NCBI RefSeq assembly: GCF_038594945.1
Contig: NZ_JBCFYD010000001.1
Coordinates: 372,001 to 436,000 of the forward strand
Length of the DNA stretch: 64,000 nt
DNA from: Fodinibius sp. Rm-B-1B1-1
Lineage (GTDB): Bacteria > Bacteroidota > Rhodothermia > Balneolales > Balneolaceae
Reading direction: 5' to 3'
Shown: piece by piece, positions 16,299 through 26,009 of the stretch
Layout of the letters: each line of letters begins with the position of its first letter
How positions within the stretch are numbered: the stretch's first letter is position 1
Translations under genes and position numbers: made by a program
Notes under the pieces: generated by a model
Told to the model about the DNA's origin: nothing
Seen by the model: only the letters and a program-made list of their open reading frames with translations
The model's database searches: none

Positions 16299-18461
16299 AA
16301 AGTCGATAAAAACGTAAGCTTATCGCTCTTAGCTCTTGCCTTTTTTTTAATAGGGGTAATTAGTATTTACACCGGAGTCTTTAATGGCATTGACCGCATG
16401 ATCCTGGATTATAAATTCCGGTATCTGCAACAAGAAGATCCCAATGACAAAATTGTCTTGGTTTCTATCGATGAAAAGAGCCTCTCTTACTTTAATCGGA
16501 ATGGGATGTATTGGCCCTGGCCGAGAGAGTTCTATCAAATTGTTACCGATTATTTCCGAGATTCAGGGGCTGAACTGGTTATTTATGACATCCTGTTTGA
16601 CACTCCCGATTTCGATCGTCGGAATATATCCGGGCGAATGAGCGATCAACGTTTCTTGCAATCTCTGGATAAAACTAATAATGCGATATTAGCTTTTAAA
16701 TCAACAGCCAATGAAGACTCGGCCGTTGATCTTTCGATGAATAACGAGCCACTCATCGAGGATTTTGATATCGAAAATGATCCTCCATACACCCAACCGC
16801 ACATCTTAACGTCAAAGCCACTCGATAAATTTTCAGAAGCAGCTACCGCTTTGGGCAATACGGTGATGAGTCCCGATGAAGATGGACTCATTCGCTCAGT
16901 ACACCTTTTTGACAGCCTGGCTCACAAGGGCTACGTGCCCACTCTCGCTATGTCAGCCTACCTGGAGCTTCAACCTGATTCTGTTTCACTGGCATGGACC
17001 AACGATGGACTGCGTATCGGGGAACAGGAGATTCCACTTCAAGATAACGGCGATTACCTGATAAACTGGTATAAAAAAGGAGGGGTTCAAAATGGAACCT
17101 TTCCGTATTACTCCTTTCAGGCTATCGTGAAAAGTGCGATTCAACAGTTGCGAAACCCCGATACAGAAGTAGAAGTACCGGTACCGCATTCCGCTTTTCA
17201 AGATAAGATTGTCATCCTTGGCGCCTCGGCAGCGGGATTGGGGGACATCAAAAGCACGCCTATGAGTTCATTCGAGGCCTTCCCAGGCATGGAAATTCAA
17301 GCCACGCTTTTGAATAATTTGATTAGCGAAAATCATGTTACTGAGCTTCCTTTATGGATGAGCATTTTCATTCTACTTTTGATTACCGGGGCTATCCCCT
17401 ATACCATTGCCTACTTGCGCCCGGCAAAGGGAGCCATCACTATGGTTGCTATCTTAGCTGTAATTATCGCAGCAGGATTATCCCTTTTTGCATTCAACCG
17501 GATCTGGTTTTCGACCGGGTTTTACCTAATCATCGGCACAATAACGTATAGTGGTTCTGCCGCCCACAAATATTTTGCCGAAGAAAAACAGAAGAAAGAA
17601 ATCCGATCTGCATTTGGACAGTACGTACAACCCGAATTTGTAGAACAGCTTATTGCACAACCCGACCTGCTGCAACTGGGCGGACAAAAGAAGCGCCTGA
17701 CGGTTCTCTTTAGTGATATCGCAGGTTTTACAACCATATCAGAACAAAAAGAACCTGAAGAACTCGTTTCATTTCTCAATGAATACCTGGGAGCCATGAC
17801 CGATATCATATTCGAGCACTCCGGCACCGTTGATAAATATATCGGCGATGCCGTGATGGCATTCTGGGGCGCTCCCATCGGGCAAGCTAATCATGCTGAA
17901 CTGGCATGCCGCAGCACCTTAAAAATGATGAAAAAAGTAAATGAGTTGGCTCCACAGGATACGAATATTCACTCACGATTTGGTATTGCCACCGGTGATA
18001 TGATTGTCGGAAATATTGGCTCGTACAATCGTTTTAATTACACCGTTTTGGGAGACAAAGTTAATTTGGCTGCACGTCTTGAAGCAGCAAACAAAAAGTT
18101 TGGCAGCAGTACCATGATTGCCGAACAAACCTATGAGGATGTCAAAGACCAGTTCTATTGCCGCCAGCTCGATTTGCTGGTGGTCAAGGGTAAAACCAAA
18201 CCCGTTCGGGTCTATGAATTAATGGCTGATAAATCAGATCCAGAGGCTAAACAAACCGAAAAAATTATTTCCATTTATCAAAAAGGATTAGAGTATTATC
18301 TTAGCAAAAACTGGGATGAAGCCATTGAACAATTTAACCAAGTTCTTTCGCTGAAACCGGAAGACGGCCCCTCCCAGACCTATATCGAGAGATGCCACGA
18401 ATTCAAGAAAGATCCGCCACCTAAAGATTGGGATGGAGTGTTTCATCTAAAAACTAAATAG
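16296..18461 (+). CDS. CHASE2-domain class III adenylate cyclase, start codon uncertain (AUC?)
   Basis: Membrane sensor making cAMP. Order: membrane helix (S-L-L-A-L-A-F-F-L-I-G-V), CHASE2 periplasmic sensor with V-S-I-D-E-K-S-L, three membrane helices (about 17350-17560), then a class III cyclase domain. Metal-binding aspartates lie in F-S-D-I-A-G-F-T and Y-I-G-D-A-V. The Lys of D-K-Y-I-G-D and Thr of N-Y-T-V-L-G-D fit ATP rather than GTP. A single TPR-like repeat ends the protein. The first ATG (16398) would cut off the first membrane helix. The frame stays open upstream to a stop at 16272, and a strong ribosome-binding sequence AGGGGG (16284-16289) is 6 bases before an ATC codon at 16296. 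I take that as the start, giving 721 residues. Confidence 0.85.
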   Translation: MKVDKNVSLSLLALAFFLIGVISIYTGVFNGIDRMILDYKFRYLQQEDPNDKIVLVSIDEKSLSYFNRNGMYWPWPREFYQIVTDYFRDSGAELVIYDILFDTPDFDRRNISGRMSDQRFLQSLDKTNNAILAFKSTANEDSAVDLSMNNEPLIEDFDIENDPPYTQPHILTSKPLDKFSEAATALGNTVMSPDEDGLIRSVHLFDSLAHKGYVPTLAMSAYLELQPDSVSLAWTNDGLRIGEQEIPLQDNGDYLINWYKKGGVQNGTFPYYSFQAIVKSAIQQLRNPDTEVEVPVPHSAFQDKIVILGASAAGLGDIKSTPMSSFEAFPGMEIQATLLNNLISENHVTELPLWMSIFILLLITGAIPYTIAYLRPAKGAITMVAILAVIIAAGLSLFAFNRIWFSTGFYLIIGTITYSGSAAHKYFAEEKQKKEIRSAFGQYVQPEFVEQLIAQPDLLQLGGQKKRLTVLFSDIAGFTTISEQKEPEELVSFLNEYLGAMTDIIFEHSGTVDKYIGDAVMAFWGAPIGQANHAELACRSTLKMMKKVNELAPQDTNIHSRFGIATGDMIVGNIGSYNRFNYTVLGDKVNLAARLEAANKKFGSSTMIAEQTYEDVKDQFYCRQLDLLVVKGKTKPVRVYELMADKSDPEAKQTEKIISIYQKGLEYYLSKNWDEAIEQFNQVLSLKPEDGPSQTYIERCHEFKKDPPPKDWDGVFHLKTK

Positions 18462-18470
18462 GGAAATATT

Positions 18471-19781
18471 ATGACACGTAAAGGGATATTAGTTTCACTG
18501 CTGATACTATTTATCACCGTGATTACTGCCTTCATCAAATATGCCGAGACACTAACCATCAAGAATACAGTAGATATGCGCAATGGGCCCGGATCATATT
18601 ATGAGCTCATTTTGCGACTCAATTCGGGAGCCGAGGTTTCGGAGATCAGCAAAAAACAACAGTGGCTTAAAGTAAAAGCTAATGATAAGGAGGGATGGAT
18701 CCCCCAACGTGCCGCTTATATTGAACAGACAGATCGAAATACCAAACCCGATCAAGACGAGGTTGTGCCCGACGCCCAGGCTGCATTTGATGAGTTGGCT
18801 GATGATAAAGCTGACAGCACTCAGGACCCTTACGCTTCTCCCGCCCAGGTGGCAGCGGCTGTGAAAGGATTTGCTGAGGATTTCACCTCTTCACAAACCG
18901 GTAAAGAGGATGATGTTTTACTTGATGATTTTAACACTTTCGTAAATCCCCGTAACTATCAGCAATTTCGCAATACGAGGCTTCAGAACTGGAGTTGGGA
19001 AAAAGCGCAAGGACGAGTTGAAATCAATCCGGATGAAATTGCTGAATTAAATCCTATGCAAGAGCAGGCGGGATGGGGAATTGCCAATGTTATTGCTCAG
19101 CGTGGATTAATCAAAAATCCGGAGCTTCAACAATACCTTACAAATATTGCTCTCGTTTTGGCCGAAAACTCTCACCGCTACGAAACACCAGTCCATGTAT
19201 ACATTTTGGATAGTAACGAAATTAGTGGCTATGCAGCGCCCAATGGCTCTATTTTTGTTTCCAAAGGCGCCCTGCAAATCATGCGATCCGAAACGGAGTT
19301 GGCCTTCTTTCTTGCCCACGAATTATCCCATATCGTACAAAATCATGGCCTTAAAGAATCAAAACAGCGTGAGGCTAAGATTCAGGCAGATGAGCGTTTT
19401 CAAGAACTTGAACGAGAAGTAGATAAACAAGGAAAGTATGAAGAGGTAGAAAAAAATCTGAATCAGCTGGCAAATGAGATGTACGAATATACCATCAAAG
19501 ATCGGCTGGAAGAATACGAATTCTCGGCCGATTACTGGGGCATTATCTACATGTATCGCGCCGGCTACCATCCACAGGACGGACTTGACCTACTAAAACG
19601 CATTCGCAGTAACCACGGAGAGTTCGAAGATCAAATCGGCCACGCCAAATGGGAGGGAACCTCTTTACGTGATCGTATTATCCGCATCGACAGCCAGAAG
19701 GATCAATTTAACATCCCTCAAAACTTTGGCCATAATTTCAAAAACACCTTCCAGCAAAAAATGAATACCCTCGAAAACTAA
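18471..19781 (+). CDS. SH3b-domain M48-family zinc metalloprotease
   Basis: 436 residues. An N-terminal hydrophobic segment (about residues 7-23) is a signal or anchor. A bacterial SH3 domain follows (about 27-85: V-D-M-R-N-G-P-G-S-Y-Y, then G-W-I-P). A long acidic linker leads to an M48 peptidase domain with H283-E-L-S-H287 and the third ligand E350 in E-F-S-A-D. Between them is a charged helical insert (about 298-345). This layout resembles periplasmic quality-control proteases of the BepA/LoiP type with an added SH3b domain. It starts 10 bases after the adenylate cyclase gene, so the two form an operon; a functional link between cAMP signalling and envelope proteolysis is inference. Confidence 0.9.
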   Translation: MTRKGILVSLLILFITVITAFIKYAETLTIKNTVDMRNGPGSYYELILRLNSGAEVSEISKKQQWLKVKANDKEGWIPQRAAYIEQTDRNTKPDQDEVVPDAQAAFDELADDKADSTQDPYASPAQVAAAVKGFAEDFTSSQTGKEDDVLLDDFNTFVNPRNYQQFRNTRLQNWSWEKAQGRVEINPDEIAELNPMQEQAGWGIANVIAQRGLIKNPELQQYLTNIALVLAENSHRYETPVHVYILDSNEISGYAAPNGSIFVSKGALQIMRSETELAFFLAHELSHIVQNHGLKESKQREAKIQADERFQELEREVDKQGKYEEVEKNLNQLANEMYEYTIKDRLEEYEFSADYWGIIYMYRAGYHPQDGLDLLKRIRSNHGEFEDQIGHAKWEGTSLRDRIIRIDSQKDQFNIPQNFGHNFKNTFQQKMNTLEN

Positions 19782-19980
19782 TTCACAAAAGATCCACAAC
19801 TATAGACGGCGATATTTAGCGAATGTTTTTAAAAGCATATTAACTTAGTTGTGACTCATGCTCAGGATAAGTGAGTTAACGTAGACTCTTATTCCACAAT
19901 TTAAAATCAGGGTCTTCTATTTTGCTTTTCAAGCTATGGAATACTATATAGATAGTACCTTCTAAAAAAATGTACTCGCA

Positions 19981-21615
19981 ATGAGAATTTTTGTGTTTCT
20001 TATTCTGGCAATCACAATAAATTCAACCATTACGTTAGCTCAACAATCTATACCGGACAGCGTTAGCATAACCTTCAAAGTCATTATCCCAGAATCTACC
20101 CCAGAAGATGCCACTATTTTTTGGGCGGGATCTTTAAACCACTGGGATCCTGGTACCCACGGAGCCGGATTCGGCCAAAAAGAATATGCTCGTCCGCTAA
20201 CATACCCCGACGGTAACTGGACGATCACTATTAAAGCTCCCAAAAACAGTGAAGAATCTTATAAATATACGCGTGGATCGATTTACAGTGCCGAGGAACA
20301 AGCTGATTACACCTATCGCCCCACACGAAATGTAATTTTTGATGAATCTAAAACGATTGTAGATACCGTGGAGGCATGGCATGACCTTCCGCCGAAGTCC
20401 CTGACGGAATATTGGCCGCTTCTCAAACTTAAGGAAGCGGATATAACTATTATGAATAACAAGTATATAATGGACGGCACCCATACAATTCTATATGATC
20501 AATCTACTGGTGCTCAATTTTATGATTTCAAAGAAAGTGCTACAAAGGTTAAAAAAATCCCCGAAAACTTTTATGATGTCGTCTATTACTATCAGAAAAT
20601 TTCTGCTACAACCAATGACCTTCAACTAATTACTGCCGCAAAAACAGCTCCTGAAGGCCCTTGGACTATCTTTGTTGATCAAAATGGAGATAAAAAAATT
20701 TCAACAAGTGAAAAAGCATTCAAAATCCATGATGATAAAGAGAAATACGATTGGTCGGAAAAAGTTCCGGTTCGGGAAATTAGGAATGATCAAGTAATCA
20801 TCGATTCTGTCAGATTTTCCATTCAGCACGCTCATGATTTGCCCTCAAAATATTCTTCCAGTCCTAACACCAATGCACCTGACCTTACATTCAAACTACC
20901 ATACAAAAACCGGCAGGCAACTTTAAATGGGCAGCAGTTTTATATTTCTGCAATCTATTTTATGCCCTTCAACAGCTATCATCAGTTGCTCATTGACCAC
21001 AACCAAAATGATACTCTGGAAGTTGGCTCTGGCTCTAATGAAGTGTACAGCACTGATTTTTCGCAGATGCGTAAAACGCAAAAGTATTTTACGTATCCCA
21101 CCTTCAAACTCGGAGACAAAAACTGGCAAATTGCCAACATTGATCCACACGGAAAATGGGTTCGCTTGCGTCCGGCAACCAACAAAAGTACAAATGAACG
21201 GATTACAATAGGGAAACCAGCTCCCAATTGGCAGGCGACCACCGTCAACGGAGACGAAATAGGTTCGGAAAAGCTGGAAGGAAGTTATGTGCTCCTCGAC
21301 TTCTGGGGCAGCTGGTGCGGACCGTGTATTGAAGAAATCCCACTTCTTCAAAAAGTTTATCATCAATTCAAGAATCAAAACTTACAGCTGGTCGGGTTTG
21401 CCTATGAGAGTGAAACTTCATTGGACAAAGCCTTAAAAGAATACCAATTATCCTGGCCACAAATCTTAGATCAAAGTGGTAAATATAGTGCTAAATTTTT
21501 AGTTCATGGGTATCCCACTCATTTCCTTATTGGGCCTAATGGAAAAATTTTAGAAAAAGGCAGTAGCCTGCGCGGGGAGCAACTCATCCCCACACTCGAA
21601 AAGTATTTGAAGTAA
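19981..21615 (+). CDS. Secreted fusion of starch-binding-like domain and TlpA-type thioredoxin
   Basis: 544 residues. A signal peptide (residues 1-21, ending L-A-Q) precedes a beta-sandwich resembling CBM20/alpha-amylase-type starch-binding folds (F-W-A-G-S-L-N-H-W-D-P, then Y-P-D-G-N-W and Y-K-Y-T-R-G-S). The middle ~270 residues are not recognisable. The C-terminus is a TlpA/redoxin domain with the active site W-C446-G-P-C449 and the cis-Pro region G-Y-P-T-H-F-L-I. It should be a periplasmic thiol-disulfide protein tied to the envelope. The pairing with a carbohydrate-binding-like module is odd. It is a single-gene unit after a 199-base gap; TATTTTGC near 19918 is a poor -7 match. Confidence 0.85.
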   Translation: MRIFVFLILAITINSTITLAQQSIPDSVSITFKVIIPESTPEDATIFWAGSLNHWDPGTHGAGFGQKEYARPLTYPDGNWTITIKAPKNSEESYKYTRGSIYSAEEQADYTYRPTRNVIFDESKTIVDTVEAWHDLPPKSLTEYWPLLKLKEADITIMNNKYIMDGTHTILYDQSTGAQFYDFKESATKVKKIPENFYDVVYYYQKISATTNDLQLITAAKTAPEGPWTIFVDQNGDKKISTSEKAFKIHDDKEKYDWSEKVPVREIRNDQVIIDSVRFSIQHAHDLPSKYSSSPNTNAPDLTFKLPYKNRQATLNGQQFYISAIYFMPFNSYHQLLIDHNQNDTLEVGSGSNEVYSTDFSQMRKTQKYFTYPTFKLGDKNWQIANIDPHGKWVRLRPATNKSTNERITIGKPAPNWQATTVNGDEIGSEKLEGSYVLLDFWGSWCGPCIEEIPLLQKVYHQFKNQNLQLVGFAYESETSLDKALKEYQLSWPQILDQSGKYSAKFLVHGYPTHFLIGPNGKILEKGSSLRGEQLIPTLEKYLK

Positions 21616-21625
21616 ATTTTTCAGA

Positions 21626-24310
21626 TCACCCTCGCTTCTCGACCAGCTTTTTTAGTTCGGAAACCAACATCAACGATTCAATGGGCGTCATACGGTTGGG
21701 GTCACACGCCTCCAGCTTATCAATCAATTGTTCAGTATTGGGATCCAACTGTGCCTGAAAAAGGGACGGCTGTGTAATTTCGCCCTGCTTCTCCATCTCT
21801 TTGGCAGCTTTTTTAACGGCTGCTTTCTTTTTCTTCGCGCCCTCTTCAAGTGTACCATTACTGTCGGTTAGATCCAGGCTGTGACTTTCAAGATTCGAAA
21901 GGATTTCCTTGGCGCGCTCAATCACAATCGAAGGCAAGCCCGCCATATCAGCCACCTGAATGCCGTAGCTGTGGTCGGCACCACCACGCACCAACTTCCG
22001 GAGGAAAATCACCTTGTCGTCATGCTCTTTAACTGACACATTGTAGTTTACAATATGATCATACATGTTTTCGAGCTCATTCAGCTCGTGGTAGTGCGTG
22101 GCAAAGAGTGTTTTTGCTGCTACCGATGGCTGATTGTGCAGGTATTCGGCCAGCGCCCAGGCAATACTGAGTCCGTCAAAGGTACTGGTTCCCCGTCCAA
22201 CTTCATCCAACAGGATTAAGGAATTTCGCGTAGCATTATTCAGGATATTTGCCGCTTCATTCATCTCCACCAGAAATGTACTTTCCCCGGCTGCCAAATT
22301 ATCCGACGCTCCAACACGCGTAAAAATCTTATCCACTAAGCCGATGTGTGCCTCTTCGGCCGGAACAAAACAGCCAATCTGTGCCAGCAATACAATCAAT
22401 CCCGTTTGACGCAGGATGATACTTTTACCTGCCATATTGGGCCCAGTAATAATCAGGATTTGTTCATCCTCATTTTCGGTATGGATATCATTTGGAATAA
22501 ATGGATCTCCGGGCGGCAACGTCTTTTCTACCACCGGGTGACGTCCTTTTTTAATATCAATTTTTTGATCGTCAGCAATAGCCGGCTTACAATAATTATT
22601 GTGATAGGCTACCTCTGCAAAACTCTGCAGGCAATCCAACTCGGCTATAGCTTGTGCCACCTGCTGCACCTCCTCGGCAAATCCCGCAATCTCAATGCGC
22701 AGCTCTTCAAACAGATCGTATTCCAAGCCCTTGCTTTGCTCCTCAGAAGATAAAATACGCTCCTCGACTTCTTTGAGCTCAGGGGTGATATATCGTTCTG
22801 AATTTACCAGCGTTTGCTTACGAATAAAGTGCTCGGGCACCTTATCGGCATGCGTGTTCGTCACCTCAATGTAATAACCGTATACTTTGTTATAGCCAAT
22901 CTTCAGTGAATCGATTCCCGTTTCTTCGGCCAGCTCATTCTTAATATCGGCAATATAATCCTTGCCATTACGGGCAATATTTCGAAGCTCATCAAGCTCC
23001 TCATTATAACCATCCTTGAAAATATCCCCATCGCGAATACTCGTGGGAGGATCTTCTACAATGGCATCTTCAACCTTTTCCTGCACTTCGATCAGCAGTT
23101 TCAGCCGTTCCAGGATATCATTGAGCAGGTACTCATCAAGATGGTTAAATTGCGATTTTAGAATCGGAATTTGAGCCAGGGAATCCTTCAGCTTCACCAA
23201 ATCACGCGGATTAGCTCTACCCACGCAAATGCGCGAAATCAAACGCTCCAAGTCCCCTATTTTATCCAACTCTTCACGTATCTTTTCCCGCACATCGTGA
23301 TTTACATTCAGCGATTCTACGGCATTCAAACGAGCCCGTATCGGCTTCATCCGTTTCAGTGGACGCATAATCCACTTGCGAAGCATGCGTCCGCCCATAG
23401 CCGTACAGGTATCATCCAAAATAGAAATCAAGGTTCCTTCGCTATTCCCGGTATTCTGGATCGTCGTCGTCAGCTCCAGATTTCGTTTCGTCGATCCATC
23501 CAGCGACATAAAATCATTACTCTCAAACTTTTGTATGCGCTTAATATGGCCCAGCGAGGCTTTCTGCGTTTCCTGGATGTAATGCATCAATGCACCAGCT
23601 GCAATATGAGCAACTTCAAGACCTTCTATTCCAAATCCTTTAAGTGAATGGGTCTCAAAATGATCAGTCAGCAAGTTATATCCATAGTCGCCCTCATATA
23701 CCCAATCCTCAATAAAGGTCATATTGTAGTCGAGCAGAAACTCTGGAACATTGTTCTTTAAATTTTGCGGCAACAGTAGCTCGGCCGGGGCAATGGATTG
23801 CAGCAAATCATCCAACCGATCCTTTTCAACCTGACTTACCGAGAACTCACCCGTCGATACATCGGCAAAAGCCGCGCCGGCTGTTTTACCGTCCCAATAT
23901 ACCGCCGCTGCATAATTATTGCGCTTGTGCTCCAACAGTTTTTCTGACATCGTGACCCCGGGTGTCGTAATCTCAGTTACCTCCCGATTTACAATTTTTC
24001 GGCCTGCTTCTTTAGCTTCAGATGGGTTTTCAACCTGTTCACAAACCGCTACCCGATGTCCCTTCTTTACCAACTTGGGCAAATAGGTATCCAGTGCATG
24101 ATGGGGAAAGCCAGCCATTGGGGTTTGGTCGCCGCCGTTGTTTCGTTTCGTAAGTGTGATTCCTAATTCTTTGCTCACCAACTCGGCATCATCAGCAAAA
24201 CATTCATAAAAATCTCCCACTCTAAAAAGCAAGATAGCGCCCTCATGTTCTTCCTTAATGTGATGGTACTGGCGCATCAATGGGGTTAAAGACTTGGACT
24301 TGGTACTCAT
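21626..24310 (-). CDS. mutS: DNA mismatch repair protein MutS
   Basis: 894 residues, slightly longer than the usual ~855-880. The mismatch-recognition motif G-D-F-Y-E-C-F is at 32-38 and the MutS1-specific connector and clamp regions follow. Near residue 620 is the Walker A G-P-N-M-A-G-K-S, and later D-E-V-G-R-G-T-S-T-F-D-G and the A-T-H-Y-H-E-L composite site. The basic linker E-E-G-A-K-K-K-K-A-A-V-K-K-A-A-K and a short C-terminal dimer tail end the protein. It recognises mispairs in the cytosol and recruits MutL. It converges with the TlpA-fusion gene over an 11-base gap. Confidence 0.98.
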   Translation of the reverse strand: MSTKSKSLTPLMRQYHHIKEEHEGAILLFRVGDFYECFADDAELVSKELGITLTKRNNGGDQTPMAGFPHHALDTYLPKLVKKGHRVAVCEQVENPSEAKEAGRKIVNREVTEITTPGVTMSEKLLEHKRNNYAAAVYWDGKTAGAAFADVSTGEFSVSQVEKDRLDDLLQSIAPAELLLPQNLKNNVPEFLLDYNMTFIEDWVYEGDYGYNLLTDHFETHSLKGFGIEGLEVAHIAAGALMHYIQETQKASLGHIKRIQKFESNDFMSLDGSTKRNLELTTTIQNTGNSEGTLISILDDTCTAMGGRMLRKWIMRPLKRMKPIRARLNAVESLNVNHDVREKIREELDKIGDLERLISRICVGRANPRDLVKLKDSLAQIPILKSQFNHLDEYLLNDILERLKLLIEVQEKVEDAIVEDPPTSIRDGDIFKDGYNEELDELRNIARNGKDYIADIKNELAEETGIDSLKIGYNKVYGYYIEVTNTHADKVPEHFIRKQTLVNSERYITPELKEVEERILSSEEQSKGLEYDLFEELRIEIAGFAEEVQQVAQAIAELDCLQSFAEVAYHNNYCKPAIADDQKIDIKKGRHPVVEKTLPPGDPFIPNDIHTENEDEQILIITGPNMAGKSIILRQTGLIVLLAQIGCFVPAEEAHIGLVDKIFTRVGASDNLAAGESTFLVEMNEAANILNNATRNSLILLDEVGRGTSTFDGLSIAWALAEYLHNQPSVAAKTLFATHYHELNELENMYDHIVNYNVSVKEHDDKVIFLRKLVRGGADHSYGIQVADMAGLPSIVIERAKEILSNLESHSLDLTDSNGTLEEGAKKKKAAVKKAAKEMEKQGEITQPSLFQAQLDPNTEQLIDKLEACDPNRMTPIESLMLVSELKKLVEKRG

Positions 24311-24439
24311 TAACGGCAGATATTTTTGTGCTTAACGGTTAATTTCGTAACGTACGATTTGTGTGATCAAATTAGATTAGCAAAACAAGGGCGAAGCCTG
24401 TAACTTTCGCCATCTTCTTAATTTAGTACTCATTGATCA

Positions 24440-25345
24440 GTGCAGAAGTATAAGGATTTCTGGCGGCTCATCGTAAAATTGGTTAAAAAGAAAGATGTCT
24501 TTTTTAATGCCTCCGCCATCACTTTTAATCTTTTCATTTGTGCCATTCCATTTATCCTGCTGATGATCTCTATCATCGGTTATATTCTGTCTTATGAAAA
24601 GGCTTTTGCCGAAATCCTGCGCTATGGACGCGAGCTTTTTCCCAGCTTTACTTATGAATCCCAATCCGGCGACGTTTACCGGGGCGCCATCACCCTTGAA
24701 ACACTGTTAGAACCGTTAATTGGTGCCCGTCGACTGTTCGGGATAATCGGAACTGTCATCCTTGTGTTCTTTTCACAGGGATTTTTTCACACTCTTAAGC
24801 ACGTCGTGTTCGATATTTTTGAAATTGAGGATCGGCGCCACCCCATCCTCGAAATGGTCTATAACTTTTTCACTTTCGGGTTAGTGGGAGGAGTGTTTTT
24901 ATTTTTCAGCCTTGGCATATCCCTGGTGTCACTGGTATCTATCGATACATTGACACTGCCCTATACCAACCTTCAATTTGAAGTTAGTTGGGTTTACGAA
25001 TTTCTGAACCTATTGATCCCGGTTCTGTTCACCCTCATCCTGTTTTATATTATCTTTCGATATATCAGCGAAAAGAGAATGCAACCAAGGGTAGCACTTC
25101 TGGCAACAGTCGTATATACCACGCTTTTTGAACTTGCCAAATTGGGAGTCGGGGCATATTTAAATTACGCTTTTACCTCATATCGTTACTTTTATCAGGG
25201 GTATACCGTTTTGGTTATCATTGGTATTTGGGCCTTTTATTCTGCAATTCTTTTTGTGTTTTCCACCATTGTAGCCCGTTCATATCAAGACGCATTTTTG
25301 GAGGATCAAAACGCTGATGAAAATCCCTATACGATGATTTCGTAA
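24440..25345 (+). CDS. YihY/BrkB-family inner-membrane protein
   Basis: 301 residues with six predicted membrane helices and the family words D-V-F-F-N-A-S-A-I-T-F-N near the N-terminus and Y-R-Y-F-Y-Q-G-Y-T-V-L-V-I-I-G-I-W near the C-terminus. The family was once called ribonuclease BN by mistake; its true function is unknown, possibly transport. The start is GTG at 24440; no earlier ATG fits. The glycosylase gene follows after 4 bases, so the two are co-transcribed, which is unrelated to the membrane role as far as I can tell. Confidence 0.9.
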   Translation: MQKYKDFWRLIVKLVKKKDVFFNASAITFNLFICAIPFILLMISIIGYILSYEKAFAEILRYGRELFPSFTYESQSGDVYRGAITLETLLEPLIGARRLFGIIGTVILVFFSQGFFHTLKHVVFDIFEIEDRRHPILEMVYNFFTFGLVGGVFLFFSLGISLVSLVSIDTLTLPYTNLQFEVSWVYEFLNLLIPVLFTLILFYIIFRYISEKRMQPRVALLATVVYTTLFELAKLGVGAYLNYAFTSYRYFYQGYTVLVIIGIWAFYSAILFVFSTIVARSYQDAFLEDQNADENPYTMIS

Positions 25346-25349
25346 ACCT

Positions 25350-25958
25350 ATGGCAACACAAAAGCTCTCACAATCTTTTTATCAACATTCGGATGTTGTA
25401 GAAGTAGCCCGTCTTCTGATCGGTAAAGTTTTATGTACACATATTAATGGCCGCCCGCTAACCAGTGGTATCATCACCGAAACCGAAGCGTACTACGGCC
25501 GCGGCGATAAAGCTTGTCATGCTAATAATGGTACACGAACTGATCGCACAGAAACGATGTATCAACCCGGGGGCGTGGGATATATCTACCTTTGTTATGG
25601 CATTCATCATCTGTTTAATGTGGTTACCAATGTGCAAGACAAAGCTGATGCCGTGTTGATCCGTGCTATAAAACCACTTGAGGGAGAACAAGAAATGCTC
25701 CGTCGCCGCAATGCAGAAAAAGTAACCCCTTCATTAACAGCAGGCCCCGGCCGACTTACGCAAGCACTGGGTATTACCACTGATTTGGATGGCATCAATC
25801 TTACTGAAAATACAGTATGGATTGAAGATCGTGGCTATCAGTTTTCTAAGGATGAACTGACTGCCACACAACGAGTGGGAGTAGCATACGCAGGTGAAGA
25901 TGCCAACCTTCCCTGGCGATTTTATCCGCAAGAAAGTAAGTGGGTAAGCAAAAAATAA
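25350..25958 (+). CDS. DNA-3-methyladenine glycosylase (AAG/MPG family)
   Basis: 202 residues, the size of bacterial AAG enzymes. Family signatures are I-T-E-T-E-A-Y-Y-G with the catalytic Glu, the intercalating-Tyr region Y-I-Y-L-C-Y-G, and A-G-P-G-R-L-T-Q-A-L-G near the C-terminus. It excises alkylated purines such as 3-methyladenine and hypoxanthine from DNA in base-excision repair. Proximity to mutS, divergent by one gene, makes a small DNA-repair neighbourhood. Confidence 0.96.
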   Translation: MATQKLSQSFYQHSDVVEVARLLIGKVLCTHINGRPLTSGIITETEAYYGRGDKACHANNGTRTDRTETMYQPGGVGYIYLCYGIHHLFNVVTNVQDKADAVLIRAIKPLEGEQEMLRRRNAEKVTPSLTAGPGRLTQALGITTDLDGINLTENTVWIEDRGYQFSKDELTATQRVGVAYAGEDANLPWRFYPQESKWVSKK

Positions 25959-25960
25959 AA

Positions 25961-25985
25961 GCCCATCTCGGAAACCGAGATAGGC
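25961..25985. terminator. Bidirectional hairpin terminator
   Basis: GCCCATCTCGG (25961-25971), AAA loop, CCGAGATAGGC (25975-25985): 10 of 11 pairs. On the minus strand it is followed by TTTTATTTTTT, so it mainly ends the DUF4168 gene; on the plus strand the tail is weak. Confidence 0.88.
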
Positions 25986-26009
25986 TCTAAAACGTCAAAA
26001 GTTATCAGA

